Both the position numbers and the translations under genes were made by a program. From positions 163,070,729 to 163,134,728 of the forward strand of contig OY740719.1 of the NCBI GenBank assembly GCA_963513945.1: 64,000 nt of DNA. Direction: 5' to 3'. Shown here piece after piece: positions 11,497 to 22,316 of this stretch. The number at the start of each line of letters is the position of its first letter. Positions within the stretch are counted from its first letter, which is position 1. This DNA comes from Hydrotaea diabolus. Its lineage: Eukaryota > Arthropoda > Insecta > Diptera > Muscidae. Below the pieces are notes generated by a model that had not been told where the DNA came from, did not search any database, and saw only the letters and a program-made list of their open reading frames with translations.

Positions 11497-11940
11497 CGAA
11501 TGCTTGTACTACTTGCAGGCGACTTTAGGCAAACTCTACCTGTAATACCAACAGGAACGCCGGCAGTTGCAGTAAATGACCTCTCATTTATGGACCGAAG
11601 TAACAAAAATGAGTCTTACAACCAACATGAGATTGCGTGTTTTTAATGACTAGAACACATACTAGCGAAGTCCTTCGAATTGGAAATGGAGAAGAGGATT
11701 CTGCAAATTTGTGTCATCAGAAGAAGACCTTATATCCAATGTATATGCAGATATTAACTGTAACATTTCAAATAAAAGCTGGATATGCGCAAGAGCTTTG
11801 CTGGCACAAATTGAGTTTATAAGTTCTATCGAGCTGGGGGCAAATCACCGCATTCGAAATCGAATACTTCTTCATCAAAATGTTGTTGTACGTGGATCAC
11901 GGCAATCGTTATCGAAACGCATCTACTCGAAGTCGTAAGC
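11497..11940 (+). pseudogene. Helitron Pif1-like helicase fragment
   Basis: At 11497 the frame reads RMLVLLAGDFRQTLPVIPTG, the Pif1/RecD-type helicase motif typical of Helitron Rep/Hel proteins. Soon after, TNMRLRVF and, in a shifted frame, SEVLRIGNGEE match the next family blocks. Further on, KSWICARALLAQ corresponds to the W.CERAILA block. The order is right but stops and frame changes separate them, so this is a relic of the helicase C-terminal half. It ends abruptly against a PIF/Harbinger relic on the other strand. Confidence 0.75.
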
Positions 11941-11942
11941 GA

Positions 11943-12594
11943 TTAGTAATTTGCTATCGTAAACAAAGCAACACTAGCTTTTTCCTTTTTGGTGCGAAAG
12001 AAAACAAATAAAAATCCGCTATAGTAATAAGTAAGCGCTTTGAACCCGAAGTGTGCGCCGTCTACGCATCCAACCACTAAAAATAGATTATATATATTAG
12101 GTAGTTTACATATGTGTGTTGTCACATAACTACCTCCAGGGATTTTAAACTTGTCCATGAAATATTGCATGCATCTTCGGACTGATCTGGCAAACATTTT
12201 ATCATTTTGGAGCACTATTGGTTTGGTATTTCATTTGTAACGTTTTTCACAACTTTGCACATAGTACTTTGTGTTGGTCCAATTAAAAAATATTCCCGGC
12301 ATTATGTTGAAAACTGCTACTGGCCAAAAGGTTCAATGTAGCGGCAAGCTGCAATATGGGTGGTACGGACGCCGAAATATGTCCAGAAATATTTATTTCG
12401 GAAGAAAACATTTTTAAAAGCATCTTTTGACAGTGGAAAACGCCTCTTAAATCTATGGACCTTAAACATTTTGTTAAAAAATCATTTATTTTTATCGGCA
12501 CAACATACTCAACATTTGGCAATGAAAAAGTACTGCTTTTATCACGAATACTTCTTCTAATAGTGGCAATATTAGACTCATCTTCAGATTCCAA
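11943..12594 (-). pseudogene. PIF/Harbinger transposase relic
   Basis: Two minus-strand open stretches join in family order. Positions 12594-12283 contain LQLAATLNLLASSSFQHNAG, the conserved block preceding the HTH-like region. Positions 12215-11943 contain KFKIPGG and VVGCVDGAHFGFKA, the block with the first catalytic Asp (GC.DGTH). The downstream DDE residues are lost. No clear TIRs or TTA duplication could be placed. Confidence 0.7.
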
Positions 12595-13305
12595 AGATGA
12601 GAAATTTAAAAAAAAAAAACATTTGGATCCAATTTAATTAAAATTTTTCTGTATTTCGTCAACAATCTTCACAATTTATCACAATTTTATTTATTTTGTT
12701 TTCGCTTTGTTTACATTGCCATATGTTTCAACATTGTAAAAAATAGTAGTAGGCAATACATATTACGATCGACTGACTACCAGGATCCAAAAAATATTAG
12801 CCGTCGAACATTTTCCCTACACTCGACGCGAGAGCGGTGATTTGACCCCTGTCTGAAGTTCCACCGCATAGAATGGAACTCAAAATAGGTGATCCGATAA
12901 TTTTCATGGGAAACTATATTTCCCCTAAGCTTTTCAATGGAACGAGGCTTCGGATAGCTCATTGAAGTCGCAATATTATTCAAGCCGCTATACTGACAGG
13001 AGCGTCAAAGATAAAGATGTTTTCATCCCGCGTATACCCATTATTGTACCGACAGATTGCCACTTCAATTTAAAAGTTTGTAATTTCCAGTCAAATTTTT
13101 CTTCACTATTTACATAAAAAAATCCCAAGAATGCTGGCTTACATTTACAAACTACATGTTTATCTTATTGGCAACTGAATGTTGCTTGCTCAAGAGTTGC
13201 AAGTGGACAAAATGTATACATTTTTGCTCCAAATAGCAGATCTGCCAAAATTGTTTACACAACTGTCCTGCCCTCAAGTAAATAAATTTACTTAAGAACA
13301 TTTTG
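12595..13305. other. Intron sequence, nothing recognised
   Basis: A poly(A) run sits at 12609-12619. The minus-strand ORF at 12777-12983 has no recognisable domain. Confidence 0.35.
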
Positions 13306-13545
13306 TATATGTGACCTTCTCCCAGAAAAGGGACCTAGTGTGTCAAAAAACGGGTTTGGACTTAAGAGTGGATTCTGATACCTAAAAGGGCGAAGAATAA
13401 GATGAAATGAGTTAGATTCTTAATAAAAAATTATTTACCCCTAAAAACGTACACCAGCAATTTGGGAAAATTGATAAAAATGAGAAAAACATTAAAATTT
13501 TAATTTTTTTTTTGATTTTTTGGTTTTAAATTGTTTTTTTTTTCG

Positions 13546-13700
13546 TTAGTCTTCGAATTTTTTCGGTGCTTCGTAATCTGGTACTTCGGATTTCTTCGGA
13601 TTGAAAATTTCAGCTTTGACTTCAGCTTTCTTTTTCTCGTGATCCGGTGCTTCGATTTTTTTTCTTGCTGGCAGGTTCAGATTTATTTTTCTATTTTTTT
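13546..13700 (-). pseudogene. Coding-like charged frame inside the TIR element, unrecognised
   Basis: About 45-50 codons read without a stop toward TAA at 13546-13548: LNLPARKKIEAPDHEKKKAE, then a Lys/Glu/Pro-rich stretch with the near-repeat EAPDHE/EVPDYEAP, ending KKFED. Composition is unlike the surrounding T-rich DNA and suggests a real or captured C terminus of a repetitive acidic/basic protein. No homologue is recognised; a chance purine-rich frame is possible. Confidence 0.25.
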
Positions 13701-13722
13701 CGCTTTGGGTTCACTCGGTTTA

Positions 13723-14567
13723 CACGCAGAGAAAAAACATAGTTACTATATGGTCACGGCAATAATAATATGTTCTCCGCAATAAAAGTATGTTCGTCGC
13801 AACCATAGTATTGTTTACTGAATTTAATTTTGACAAAAGTATGATTGCCGCAGTATTAATATTGTTGAAATGTAACAATAGTATTAGTGCCAAATTTTTT
13901 AATAAAAATATGGTTGTAGCAACAATATAAATATGGTAGGTGCGACAAAAGTATTGTTTTTTGGGTTTTATGTTAACAATGGTATGATTACGGCAATCAT
14001 ACTGTATGATTGCAATTTTTTTGTCATTTAAAAATGCTTTGTTGAACAATGTTTTTGTTACGGATCTAACGCAAAAATAGTACTTTTTGGGTGGAAATTA
14101 AAAATTCTCAAACAAACTGCTTTGGGTTTGTTTAACTAAAATATTTTTAATAAAAACGCTTACGTTTTTTTAACTGATTTTTTCTACTGCTTAATAAATC
14201 ACTTCTATTATTTTGAATTTAATGTATTTTTAAATACTTTCATAATTCAAATCTGTTGTGGACAACTTAACCCAATTTTACTAAGTAATTTGGGGATCAT
14301 AGTATAATTGTATGTGATCATACTATAGTTGTAGGGATCATAACATGTTTACGTGTGAATCATACTATGGTTGTGAGGATCATACTATGGTTGTATGTGA
14401 AACATACTATGGTTATGGGGATCATAATATGGTTGCGGAGATCATAGTATGGTCGAGTGTGAATCATACTATGGTTGTGGTGATCATAGTACGGTCGAGT
14501 GTGAATCATACTATGGTTGTGGTGATCATAGTATGGTTACGTGTGAGCCATACTTTTTTTCTGCGTG
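13723..14567. mobile_element. Non-autonomous TIR element with CATACTATGG arrays (copy 1)
   Basis: Ends are cacgcagagaaaaaac and ctttttttctgcgtg. The left half carries spaced motifs such as ggtcacggcaataataat and gtcgcaaccatagtattg. The right part (about 14290-14555) is an array of ~30-bp units built on catactatggttgt and its near-complement catagtatggt. The ORFs over it are repeat artefacts. Other copies: 19455-20429, 22719-23063 and 52239-53163. Flanking sequence suggests a short TA/TTA duplication, not certain. Confidence 0.75.
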
Positions 14568-14912
14568 TAGGAGCTACAAAATCCCGTTTTTGTGAATCAG
14601 TTCATAAGATCCTGAACTTCTCATACAAATACCATTTACGATCTAACGATAAACCGCTTGGTGCAATGAGCGGTGGTAATTCGTTTGGTAGCAACAATAG
14701 CAAAGGTATTATCACACTAAAAGCGAAAGAAGTCGTCACCACATAGGCATGACGTCACCAAAGTCGGCACCCAATCATAACTAACTATACTAAATCGCAT
14801 CTCCCAACTGAATTTGTGTTCACAGCGATAATGCGTTATGAAACTTTAAATGCGTTTTTCTCAAAACTTCATTTTCACACAAGGTCCCTTTTCTCGGACA
14901 AGGTCACATATA

Positions 14913-15441
14913 CGACGTTTTATGTTAAACCACAACTTATATTCAAACTATTGAGAGAATTAATCGCAGTTTGATATGGCATAACAAATAATTCATCAAT
15001 AGCATATAAATTCATTTCCAACTGAAACTCAGATGTCTATCAACTATAAAAATATGCGCTGGCAAAGCCTGGTAGTACTGTAGTACTTATATAAATATAA
15101 AACTAGTAATACAACTAAATGTATAAACATAAAAAAACAATTAACACATAAATATTTACATAAAAGTGAGTAATAGAAATCACAAACCACTGGACAAATT
15201 CTACTGAAAGGAAAAAAATGCAGATAGGAAATGCAAGAAAAAGTACATTCTCCTCTATTTTACTCATTACTCAGACTTTTGCACAATTTCAAAACCAAAA
15301 AGAGAAAAACATTAATTGTTTTACAAATGATCGATTGATTGATTGATTGATTGACGTTCTATGGAATATTGTTGGCAAATGAAAAGGTGACTTAGGCAAA
15401 CGAAATTAGAAAACCAGATAATGTACCCTGCGTTTGCATAC
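14913..15441. other. TrpA1 intron, AT-rich, with a short (GATT)n run
   Basis: A (gatt)5-like microsatellite is at 15333-15353. Positions 15013-15100 are a diverged fragment of the tandem repeat at 10650-11345. Nothing else recognised. On the minus strand this follows the exon at 15442-15637. Confidence 0.5.
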
Positions 15442-15637
15442 CAAAATTCTGGCACACTCCTCGTGATCGTAAATGGCCGCCAGGTGCAGTGCAGTGCGTC
15501 CGTGCTCGCCGCCCTGCTGTATGTCGATGACATTGCGATACTTGCCCATGACACGCAGCGACTTCACTTTGTTCATTTCCGTGGCCAAATGTACGGGTGC
15601 CTGCTTCTTTTCATTGAGTACACTCGTGTCCACCGGT
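15442..15637 (-). CDS. TrpA1: TrpA1 exon 4 of the visible set: ankyrin repeats
   Basis: Minus-strand exon of 196 bp coding IPVDTSVLNEKKQAPVHLAT, then the KVKSLRVMG stretch, then GEHGRTALHLAAIYDHEECA and RIL. It carries two ankyrin-type units (APVHLAT and the canonical GRTALHLAA). TRPA1 is a plasma-membrane cation channel with a long N-terminal ankyrin domain that senses heat and electrophilic irritants in flies. The acceptor is ...cccccgaag at 15638-15639 and the donor is GTATGC at 15441. The exon supplies one base to complete the Ile codon begun by the exon at 22226-22316 and ends on a codon boundary. Match to Drosophila TrpA1 is from memory of the family and is strong. The next exon is not in the window. 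Confidence 0.93.
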
Positions 15638-16080
15638 CTTCGGGGGAACGTGGCATGACATAAAGAGAAGAAACAGAATAATTAATTAAGGCAACGATAT
15701 TGATTACGGCTAACTTAAGGTAAATGTCAATGTAAGACCAATAAATGGGTAATGTTGGCTTAATTACGCTGCCATCTGTACACAAAGCAGAGGCAAATTG
15801 GACCGGTGGCATGCAATTAATTAAGAAATCTTTCGTGGAAAAAAACTAGTGTTTTCTTCTTTGAAGCAAATCAAATGCTGTGCTTGGGCAATAGATTTGA
15901 AATTAGTAAATAAAAACAAAGGAAATATTGTATTGTAGAGTAAATTGCATCTCAGTTAGGTGGACTTGATTGCCTGGAAACAGAATTCATTAAAAAACAA
16001 TGCCTACGAGTTCCACGTGTACTAGGCTTGGACACGTGTTAAACTAATACCTAAAGAAACGCAGTGCAACCTTTTTTGGA
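15638..16080. other. TrpA1 intron, nothing recognised
   Basis: Part of a 6.6-kb intron. AT-rich and without a repeat or coding signal that I can name. Confidence 0.5.
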
Positions 16081-16617
16081 TCTTCTCGAGCATAAATAAT
16101 GTCCATGGCGGCTAAAGGTGCATTCCGAAAATTAATTTTTGGCATAATACGTTTTGCATCGTACATTTTATATATCAAAAAGGATTTTAGCACTTTTGTG
16201 ATACTTTTAGAAGCCTATATCTCGGTAAACCTAACGAAATATTGCTACGCATTGGGACCTGGGGCAAAAAACCCTTCCCATAATGTTCGTGCACATATGG
16301 GTTTCGAGTAATAGTCCAAAAAATCGGGTAAAAAACTATAAAATTTTAGAATATTATATTAATTTTACGATTCCAAGAAAGTATAGGGTGTTAGATCCCT
16401 AGGGTCCTGAAAAATATGTCCGTTCTAACATGGACTAATGGGTACTCAGAAACAGTAAAATTTTCTGACGAAACTGCAATAATATAAATTTTACGATTTG
16501 GCTGATATGGAGACCATGACTAATGGACTTGCTCTATGGGCCCAAAAACCGGACCCTAAGTTTCGGGGACACGTGGGTATTCAAAAACAGTGAAATTTTC
16601 ATACAGATCCAAATAAA
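16081..16617. repeat. HINE-like repeat with ~120-130 bp internal tandem units
   Basis: Three diverged units share ggtactcagaaacagtaaa-like and aattttacgattt phrases near 16325, 16440 and 16565, and two share aaaaaccggaccc-type wording. The layout resembles the Helentron-like repeats elsewhere in the window, but the termini are not clear. Confidence 0.4.
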
Positions 16618-17552
16618 AGGTGATCCATCTAAAGGTATTTTTTCAGAACAAAAAAATATTCTTTATAAAAATTCAAATCTAGTGTGGAATCTTTATTGGT
16701 AATCTGAAAGGACATTTTATAGCATTTATTTTTTGAATATAATTTCCTTCAAATGTTGGCAACTGTATTATGGAAATGAGCATTCGGTGAGAAACGGGAA
16801 GATCCGCTGTTTTCGACCAATATTTTGTTCAGCGATGAGGACCATTTCTGGCTCAACGGCAAAGTCAATAAACAAAATTGCCGCATTTGGGCTGAAGAGC
16901 AACAAGAGGTGCCATTACACCCAGAGAATACCACGGTTTGGTGCGGTTTATAAGCGGGTGGAATCATCGATGGATATTTTTTTCAAAAATGATGATGGCC
17001 GGAACGTAACCGTGAATGGTGCTAGCTATCGCGCCATGATATCAATCTTTATGCTACCTGAAATTGAAGTATTCTTATTTATCCCGTATTCTTGACGACA
17101 CTTGGTTTCAACAGGACGGTGCCACTTGCCATACAACTGCTGAAACAATGAATCTATTCAGAGGTCATTTCGAAAAGCAGCTAATTTTACGTTTTGAACA
17201 AGTGAGTTGGTCGCCTAGATCGAGTGATATCACACCTTTAGAAATTTTTCTTTGGGGTTACGTAAAGTACAGAATGTATGCAGACAAACCAGCTACGATT
17301 CAGGTTTTGGAAGCCAACATTACGCGTGTCATTAAAGCCAGACCGGTCGAAATGCTCGAACGAGTCATCCAAAATTAAACCCTCAGAATGGAAAACCTGA
17401 GGCGTAGTTGCGGCCAACATTTGAAGGAAATTATATACAAAAAAAATAAATGCCATAAAATGTCCTTTCAAATTACCAATAAAGATTCCAAACTTGATTT
17501 GAATTTTTATATTTTTTTTTGTTCTGAAAAAATACATCTAGATGGATCACCC
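16618..17552 (+). mobile_element. DD41D mariner-like element, deletion derivative (copy B)
   Basis: Same family and end sequences as copy A, opposite orientation, with TA at the right end. The plus-strand transposase runs in two overlapping frames, 16733-17095 and 17064-17378. Visible blocks are FCSAMRTISGSTAKSINK (first catalytic region, damaged), WFQQDGATCHTTAE (second Asp) and ITPLEIFLWGY. The third acidic residue is Glu in place of the Asp seen in the sister copies. Starts directly at the linker to the catalytic core, with no HTH. Confidence 0.85.
16733..17378 (+). pseudogene. DD41D transposase, two overlapping frames (copy B)
   Basis: The first frame, 120 codons, covers the start of the catalytic core up to the FMLPEIE region and then runs out. 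The second, 104 codons, restarts at 17064 and carries the second Asp and the C-terminal third. A frame change near 16870 and another near 17070 make it non-functional. The region CWQLYYGNE...RNGKIRCF at the start is shared word for word with copies A, C and D, so all derive from one deleted ancestor. Confidence 0.8.
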
Positions 17553-19120
17553 TATATGTACCTTTGTTTAAGATTTGCACCAATTTGACATCGGACTATA
17601 ATGACCAGAGACCCAAAAATCAGAGACATTGAACTATAGACGTATGGGTAGTAAAAAACGTGCGAGAACGGATTTAAATTGTGACTTCTGGAGCGACATG
17701 TTATAAAATCGGGACAGACCTGCGTACGGGGCTATTTGAAAACATGAGCCATAATGGGTTTACCTCACACATAAAGCAGCTTTCCAAATATAGTCAAGCT
17801 CGTGTTTAGAATTTGGTTCGTAGACCAGCAATATCTCAAATCAGGATGGACCTTTGCATGGTGGATACAGGAAAATATAGAGCGATCTTGTCCAAATTCT
17901 AACTGGTCACTTGTACCGTACAATGTGAAATTTTAGCAAAACGTGGAACTGCAGGACCCTCAAGCCGAAAGGGAAATACTCGTAGCAAACGATGGTAACA
18001 AGTAGTCATGCTTTGTTGGTTATAAGCGGCTTTTAACCTACTATGCGGAATTTTAAGTCGAATTCAATTTGTTTCTTTTAAGCGCCAGAACCATTAGTAG
18101 GGATCGACGGCAGTTTAATGAAAATATGGACTAATTAGGTGGAATTCTTTTTTGTGTGAAGAAAACTTGAAAAGTAAGGTTTACAACAGTAGTTCTCATT
18201 CGTTTGGGAAGAGCCTGGCCTTATAGAGTTTGGTTTTACTTTCAACAATTGCAGCAAGGCTTTCTGAAGAGAGTTGTCACGGACCCGAAATCACGATAAA
18301 AGCAGTGTGCAGCCACGAAAATCAATATCACTTTGCCATTTTGTTAAAAACTTGTCTTCTATTTAAATATAGAAGCAAGAGGTCTTGAGCCGTTTAATCC
18401 TTGTTCAATGTGAATTAGGTGGAATTTCACCAGATTCGGTAAGTGGCCAATTGTTACATTATATGCTAAGTTTGAGCAAAATCAGATTAAGTTTGAGCAA
18501 AATCAGATCATGGACTTATTTCAATACGATTAGTCCTCGATTCAAGCTTAAACTGTGTGCAACGTTTTGTGGGCAAGAGTTCATATTTGCGACCTGAGAA
18601 TTGTTAACAACGATAAATGGACAGACAGACGGACATTGTTTAAAGTATTAGGTAGTGATTCTGAATCGATCGGTTTAATAAAAATTGGGTCTAAATCCTT
18701 TCGTTTCAGGTAAACAGCACATATCATAACCTATGCCAAAATATGGAGAAGGTCTCTTTAATACATTCACTACTGTAAGATGTCATTGGGAGAGGCTGTG
18801 GCAAAGTCGAGTCGGAGTACAAATGTATTTACCTCGGATCCACCAAATAGAACGGAAAATGTAGGCTATTTTGGGCTAAACAAGAAACGAGAGGAATGCT
18901 TAACAGCGGCCTCATTTTATTTTTGATTCTTAATGGCGCTTAAGCATGGACACTTTCAAGAGAAAAATCCTTCTCGAAATGTAAGGGCATGACTCTTCTT
19001 ACATTTTTATAAAAGATTTTTGTTTTTTATTGTCATTTTGTTAAAAACTTGTCTTCTATTAAAATCCCTGTTCATGTTCTATAAAATGTATCTCAAATTA
19101 TTTGATCTACGATATTGGAG
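17553..19120. other. TrpA1 intron, mostly unrecognised, HINE-like scraps
   Basis: Near 18610-18640 there is a (gataaatgg)acagacagacggacat phrase, the usual complement of the 'gtccgtccgtctgt' block of the fly Helentron-like repeats, and the preceding ~900 bp may be one degraded copy. A direct duplication agtttgagcaaaatcagat occurs at 18469-18508. Positions 19002-19045 repeat phrases seen at 18335-18360 (cattttgttaaaaacttgtc). No gene. Confidence 0.35.
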
Positions 19121-19295
19121 ATGACAATATTCGATAGGAAAACTTTCTACAAGAAAGTTTTTCTCAGATCATCGAGGTGATAATTTTTTACAAGAAAATT
19201 TATATCTGATAATTTTTAATGAACATTATCTATATAGAAATCGACTTCAGATCAAAATTTTCTATACAAAAATTAGTCTTAGATTATCTTATATG
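19121..19295. repeat. ~45-bp dyad satellite, left part
   Basis: Units of the type aagaaaattgatctcagatc followed by atctgagatgaaaattttct, here degenerate. The array resumes after the nested elements at 20758. Confidence 0.6.
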
Positions 19296-20757
19296 GGGTG
19301 ATCCATCTAGAGGTATTTTTTCAATCAAGTGTTTGTGTTTGTTTTATTCATTCGAAGAAAAAATGTTGGTCGCAGCCACACCTCAGGTTGTCTATTCTGA
19401 GGTTGCAATTTTGGATGACTCATTCGAGCATTTCGACCGGTATGGCATGAATGACACGCGGTTACTACATGGTCACGGCAATAATAATATGTTCTTCAAT
19501 AAAAGTATGTTCGTCGCAACCATAGCATTGTTAACTGAATTTATTTTTGACAATAGTATAATTGCTGCAATATTAATATTGTTGAAATGTAACAAGAGTA
19601 TTATTGCCAAATTTAAAAATGAAAATATGGTTATAGCAACAATATAAATATGGTTGGTGCGACAAAAGTATAGTGTTTTGCATTTTATGTTAACAATAAT
19701 TTGATTACGGCAATCATACTGTATGATTGTAATTTTTCTTCATTTTAATATGCTTTTAAGAACAAATGTTATTGGTACGGATCTAATGCAATAATAGTAC
19801 TTTTTTTTAACGAAATTAAAATTTTTTAAACAAGCTGCTTTAGCTTTTTTTAACTGAAATATTTTTAATAAAAACGCTTACGTTTATTTAAACTTATTTT
19901 TTCTACTGTGAAATAAATCACTCCTGTTATTTTGAATTTAATGTATTTTTGAATAATTTTCATAATTCAAATCTATTTTTGACAACTTAAACCAATTATA
20001 ATAAATAATATTTGGGATCAAATCTATTGTCGACAACTTAAACAAATTCTAATAAATTATATTGCGGATCATAGTATAATTGTGTGTGATCATACTATGG
20101 TTGTAGGGATCATAACATGGTTGCGTGTGAACCATACTATGGTTGTGAGGATCATACTATGATTGTAAATGAAATATACTATGGTTGTGAGGATCATACT
20201 ATGGTTGTGGAGATCATAGTATGGTGGAGTGTGAGTCATACTATGGTTGTGGGGATCATAATATGGTTATGTGTGAATCATACTATTGTTGTTAGGATCA
20301 TAGTATCATTGTATTTGAATCATACTATTGTTGTGAGGATCATAATATCGTTGTACCACAACCATATACCAAACAATAGTATCATCCTCTTCGAATGTTG
20401 TCACCACAACCATACTTTTTTTCTGCGTGATAGCGAGCACCACTGAAAGTTCCGTTTCGACCATCATCATTTTTGAAAAAATATGGACCGATAATTCCAG
20501 CAGCTCATAATCCGCACTAAACCGTGGTTTTCTCTGGATATAATGGCATCACTAAGCACAATTTTAGTCGAAAACAGCGGATCTTCTTGTTTTTCGCCGA
20601 ACGTTCATTTCCATATTACTGTTGCCAACGTTTGAAGGAAATTATATTCGAAAAATAGATGGCATAAATTGTACTTTCGTATGAACAATAAAAATTCCAC
20701 ACTTGATTGAATTTCATTTTTTTATTTTGAAAAAAATACCTCTAGATGGCTCACTCT
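19296..20757 (-). mobile_element. DD41D mariner-like element split by a nested element (copy E)
   Basis: Left end ggggtgatccatctagagg at 19296; right end ctctagatggctcactc at 20757. Only outer parts of the first DD41D family remain: 19360-19459 (end of the transposase reading frame, minus strand) and 20430-20757. The middle, which holds the catalytic Asp residues in the sister copies, is missing; in its place is a CATACTATGG-type element. It sits inside the ~45-bp satellite. Confidence 0.8.
19455..20429. mobile_element. CATACTATGG-type TIR element nested in DD41D copy E (copy 2)
   Basis: Right end ctttttttctgcgtg is intact. The left end is cut: only cacgc survives, coinciding with the cacgc that the DD41D host has at this point, followed directly by ggttactacatggtcacgg. 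Interior follows copy 1 closely, with the ~30-bp catactatggttgtg array at about 20070-20400. Confidence 0.8.
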
Positions 20758-21190
20758 TTATAAAAAAATTTTGAATAAGAAAATTGGTCTCAGATTATCT
20801 GATATGAAAATGTCTTACAAGAAAATTGATTTTAAATCATTTGAGATCAAAGTTTTTTTTTTGAAAAGAAATTCGTTTCATACTCGTATTTCTCCGTAAT
20901 GCAAATTTATCTAATTTCATCAGAAATAACCATGTTCTATAAGCTTATCTGAGATGAAAATTTTTATTAAAAAAGTTATACTGAGATCGACTGAGATTAA
21001 CATTTACTATAAGAATTTGATCTCGAATCATCTTGAAATGAATTTTTTCCTAAAAAATCCCAGATCGACCTTGATGAAAATTTGTTATAAGAAAATTGAT
21101 CCAAGATCATCTGAGTTGAAAATTAGCTATGAGAAAATTGATCTCTATTCAGCTGAGATAAGGATGTTCTACATGAAAATGTTACTCAGA
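20758..21190. repeat. ~45-bp dyad satellite, right part
   Basis: About eight to ten degenerate units. The consensus contains the near-perfect dyad ctcagatcatctgag within aaaattga-...-atgaaaattt. The ORF at 20954-21379 is read through these units (repeated KIDPRSSELKI-like phrases) and is not a gene. Confidence 0.75.
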
Positions 21191-21900
21191 CTATACTGTT
21201 CTGCAACAAAATCATCCTTTGGACGATCCTTATGTAAAACGATCTACAGAATCCGAAATGAGTGTCAGAGTCACGTATTGTTTTTGAGATATCGTGCAAA
21301 AGACTTTTCTCTGACTTTTTTTTTATTAATTTGCCAAAAACTTCGGCAATTCTTATTGAATACACTCGGGCAATATTAATTGGTAAGATATGCATCTATG
21401 AAATAATTATAATTCATAAAAATCGAATTAAAATTGTGGAAGTTACAGCCAAAAGAAATCAATATTTTTCTTTTTTGTTGAAAAATTTTGATTTTTACCG
21501 GCCAATTGTACCACAATTTTAAAGCTCTCCCACTAGTTTTAGAAAAAAATCATAAAGAACGTACTGTGACTGTCTCAACGTTGATAATCCGACGAAAATT
21601 GCCTGAGTTATAGCAGTTTTTGTAAGACATAATTTTCACAATATCTCGAAAACTATACAGATTGGTTTTGTGTAAAGGAGGGCTCAAAAGTTAATTTTTG
21701 CAGAGCAGTTTTATCTGTAGTGAACATTTTCGGTCAGAAAATTGATCTCAGATCTTCTGGGATGCAAATTTTCTATAAGAAAACTGAACTTTAAATGTCT
21801 GAGATAAACATTTGCCATAAGTTAACCGATTTTAAATCATATAAGATAAAATTTTTCTTTAAGATAATTAATCTCAAGTCCTAATACAAGGAATTTCATC
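21191..21900. other. TrpA1 intron with scattered satellite units
   Basis: Satellite units return at about 21730-21870. Positions 21190-21720 are unrecognised; gagatatcgtgcaaaa and acaatatctcgaaaa near 21290 and 21640 are short inverted phrases. Confidence 0.4.
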
Positions 21901-22225
21901 TGGAATGTACAGTTAAAATTAATCTGCTGCCATGATTTCTTTTTTTGTTTCACTAAGCCGAGTGTGTGTGCCTCAGTAACCGGTCCTAGTTTATGTTTCC
22001 CTTTTCATTTAAGTTTAAAAGGACAGGAACGTGCAGCGAAAACCACTTGAAATACGCAGACTGAAATTTGAACACTTTTCAAAGTGGCTGCACCAAAGTA
22101 TCACGAATTGCATGGTTTCCAATGGGGCGTTGTAGGAGTTGATTTCAGGGTAGACCAGGTCGAAACGATGATACCCGCTTTCTGCACCTTCCTCTGCGCT
22201 ACGTGTAACATCGCTTCATACTTAC

Positions 22226-22316
22226 ATCGATAGCAAATAGTCCAAGGCTTCGAATGAATCGCATTCAACCGCCATGTGTAACGGTGTATTGCCGGCATTG
22301 TCCCTGATATTGAAAT
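22226..22316 (-). CDS. TrpA1: TrpA1 exon 3 of the visible set: ankyrin repeat
   Basis: Minus-strand exon of 91 bp coding (D)FNIRDNAGNTPLHMAVECD then SFEALDYLLS. It holds one canonical ankyrin motif (GNTPLHMAV). The acceptor is ...cacacaaag at 22317-22318, preceded by a T-rich tract; the donor is GTAAGT at 22220-22225. It begins by supplying the last two bases of the Asp codon started in the exon at 22441-22597 and ends with the first two bases (AT) of the Ile codon finished at 15637. These phases agree exactly with the neighbouring exons. Intron to the upstream exon is 124 bp; the downstream intron is 6.6 kb and full of transposons. Confidence 0.93.

Larger units (their letters stand above)
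13306..14912. mobile_element. TIR element (tatatgtgacctt ends) split by a nested element
   Basis: Inverted ends: tatatgtgacctt.tcc.agaaaagggacct at 13306-13342 and its complement at 14876-14912, about 37 bp with few mismatches. Removing the nested element at 13723-14567 leaves roughly 760 bp. The left part contains a minus-strand frame ending at 13546 that looks coding (EVPDYEAPKKFED then stop). The right part contains a plus-strand frame ending at 14745 (SKGIITLKAKEVVTT then stop). The end sequence resembles that of the short elements at 39756 and 51558, suggesting a shared superfamily. Confidence 0.65.

Noticed and set aside
14345..14746. 133-codon plus-strand ORF
   Set aside because: Most of it is the ~30-bp CATACTATGG array read as Tyr/His/Val repeats; the same happens at 20117-20446 and 52406-52603. 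Only its last ~55 codons, outside the array, look protein-like.
20954..21379. 141-codon plus-strand ORF
   Set aside because: Read through the ~45-bp satellite; residues repeat with the unit and match no family.
22101..22298. 65-codon minus-strand ORF overlapping TrpA1 exon 3
   Set aside because: Wrong frame; the correct frame gives the ankyrin sequence with proper splice sites.
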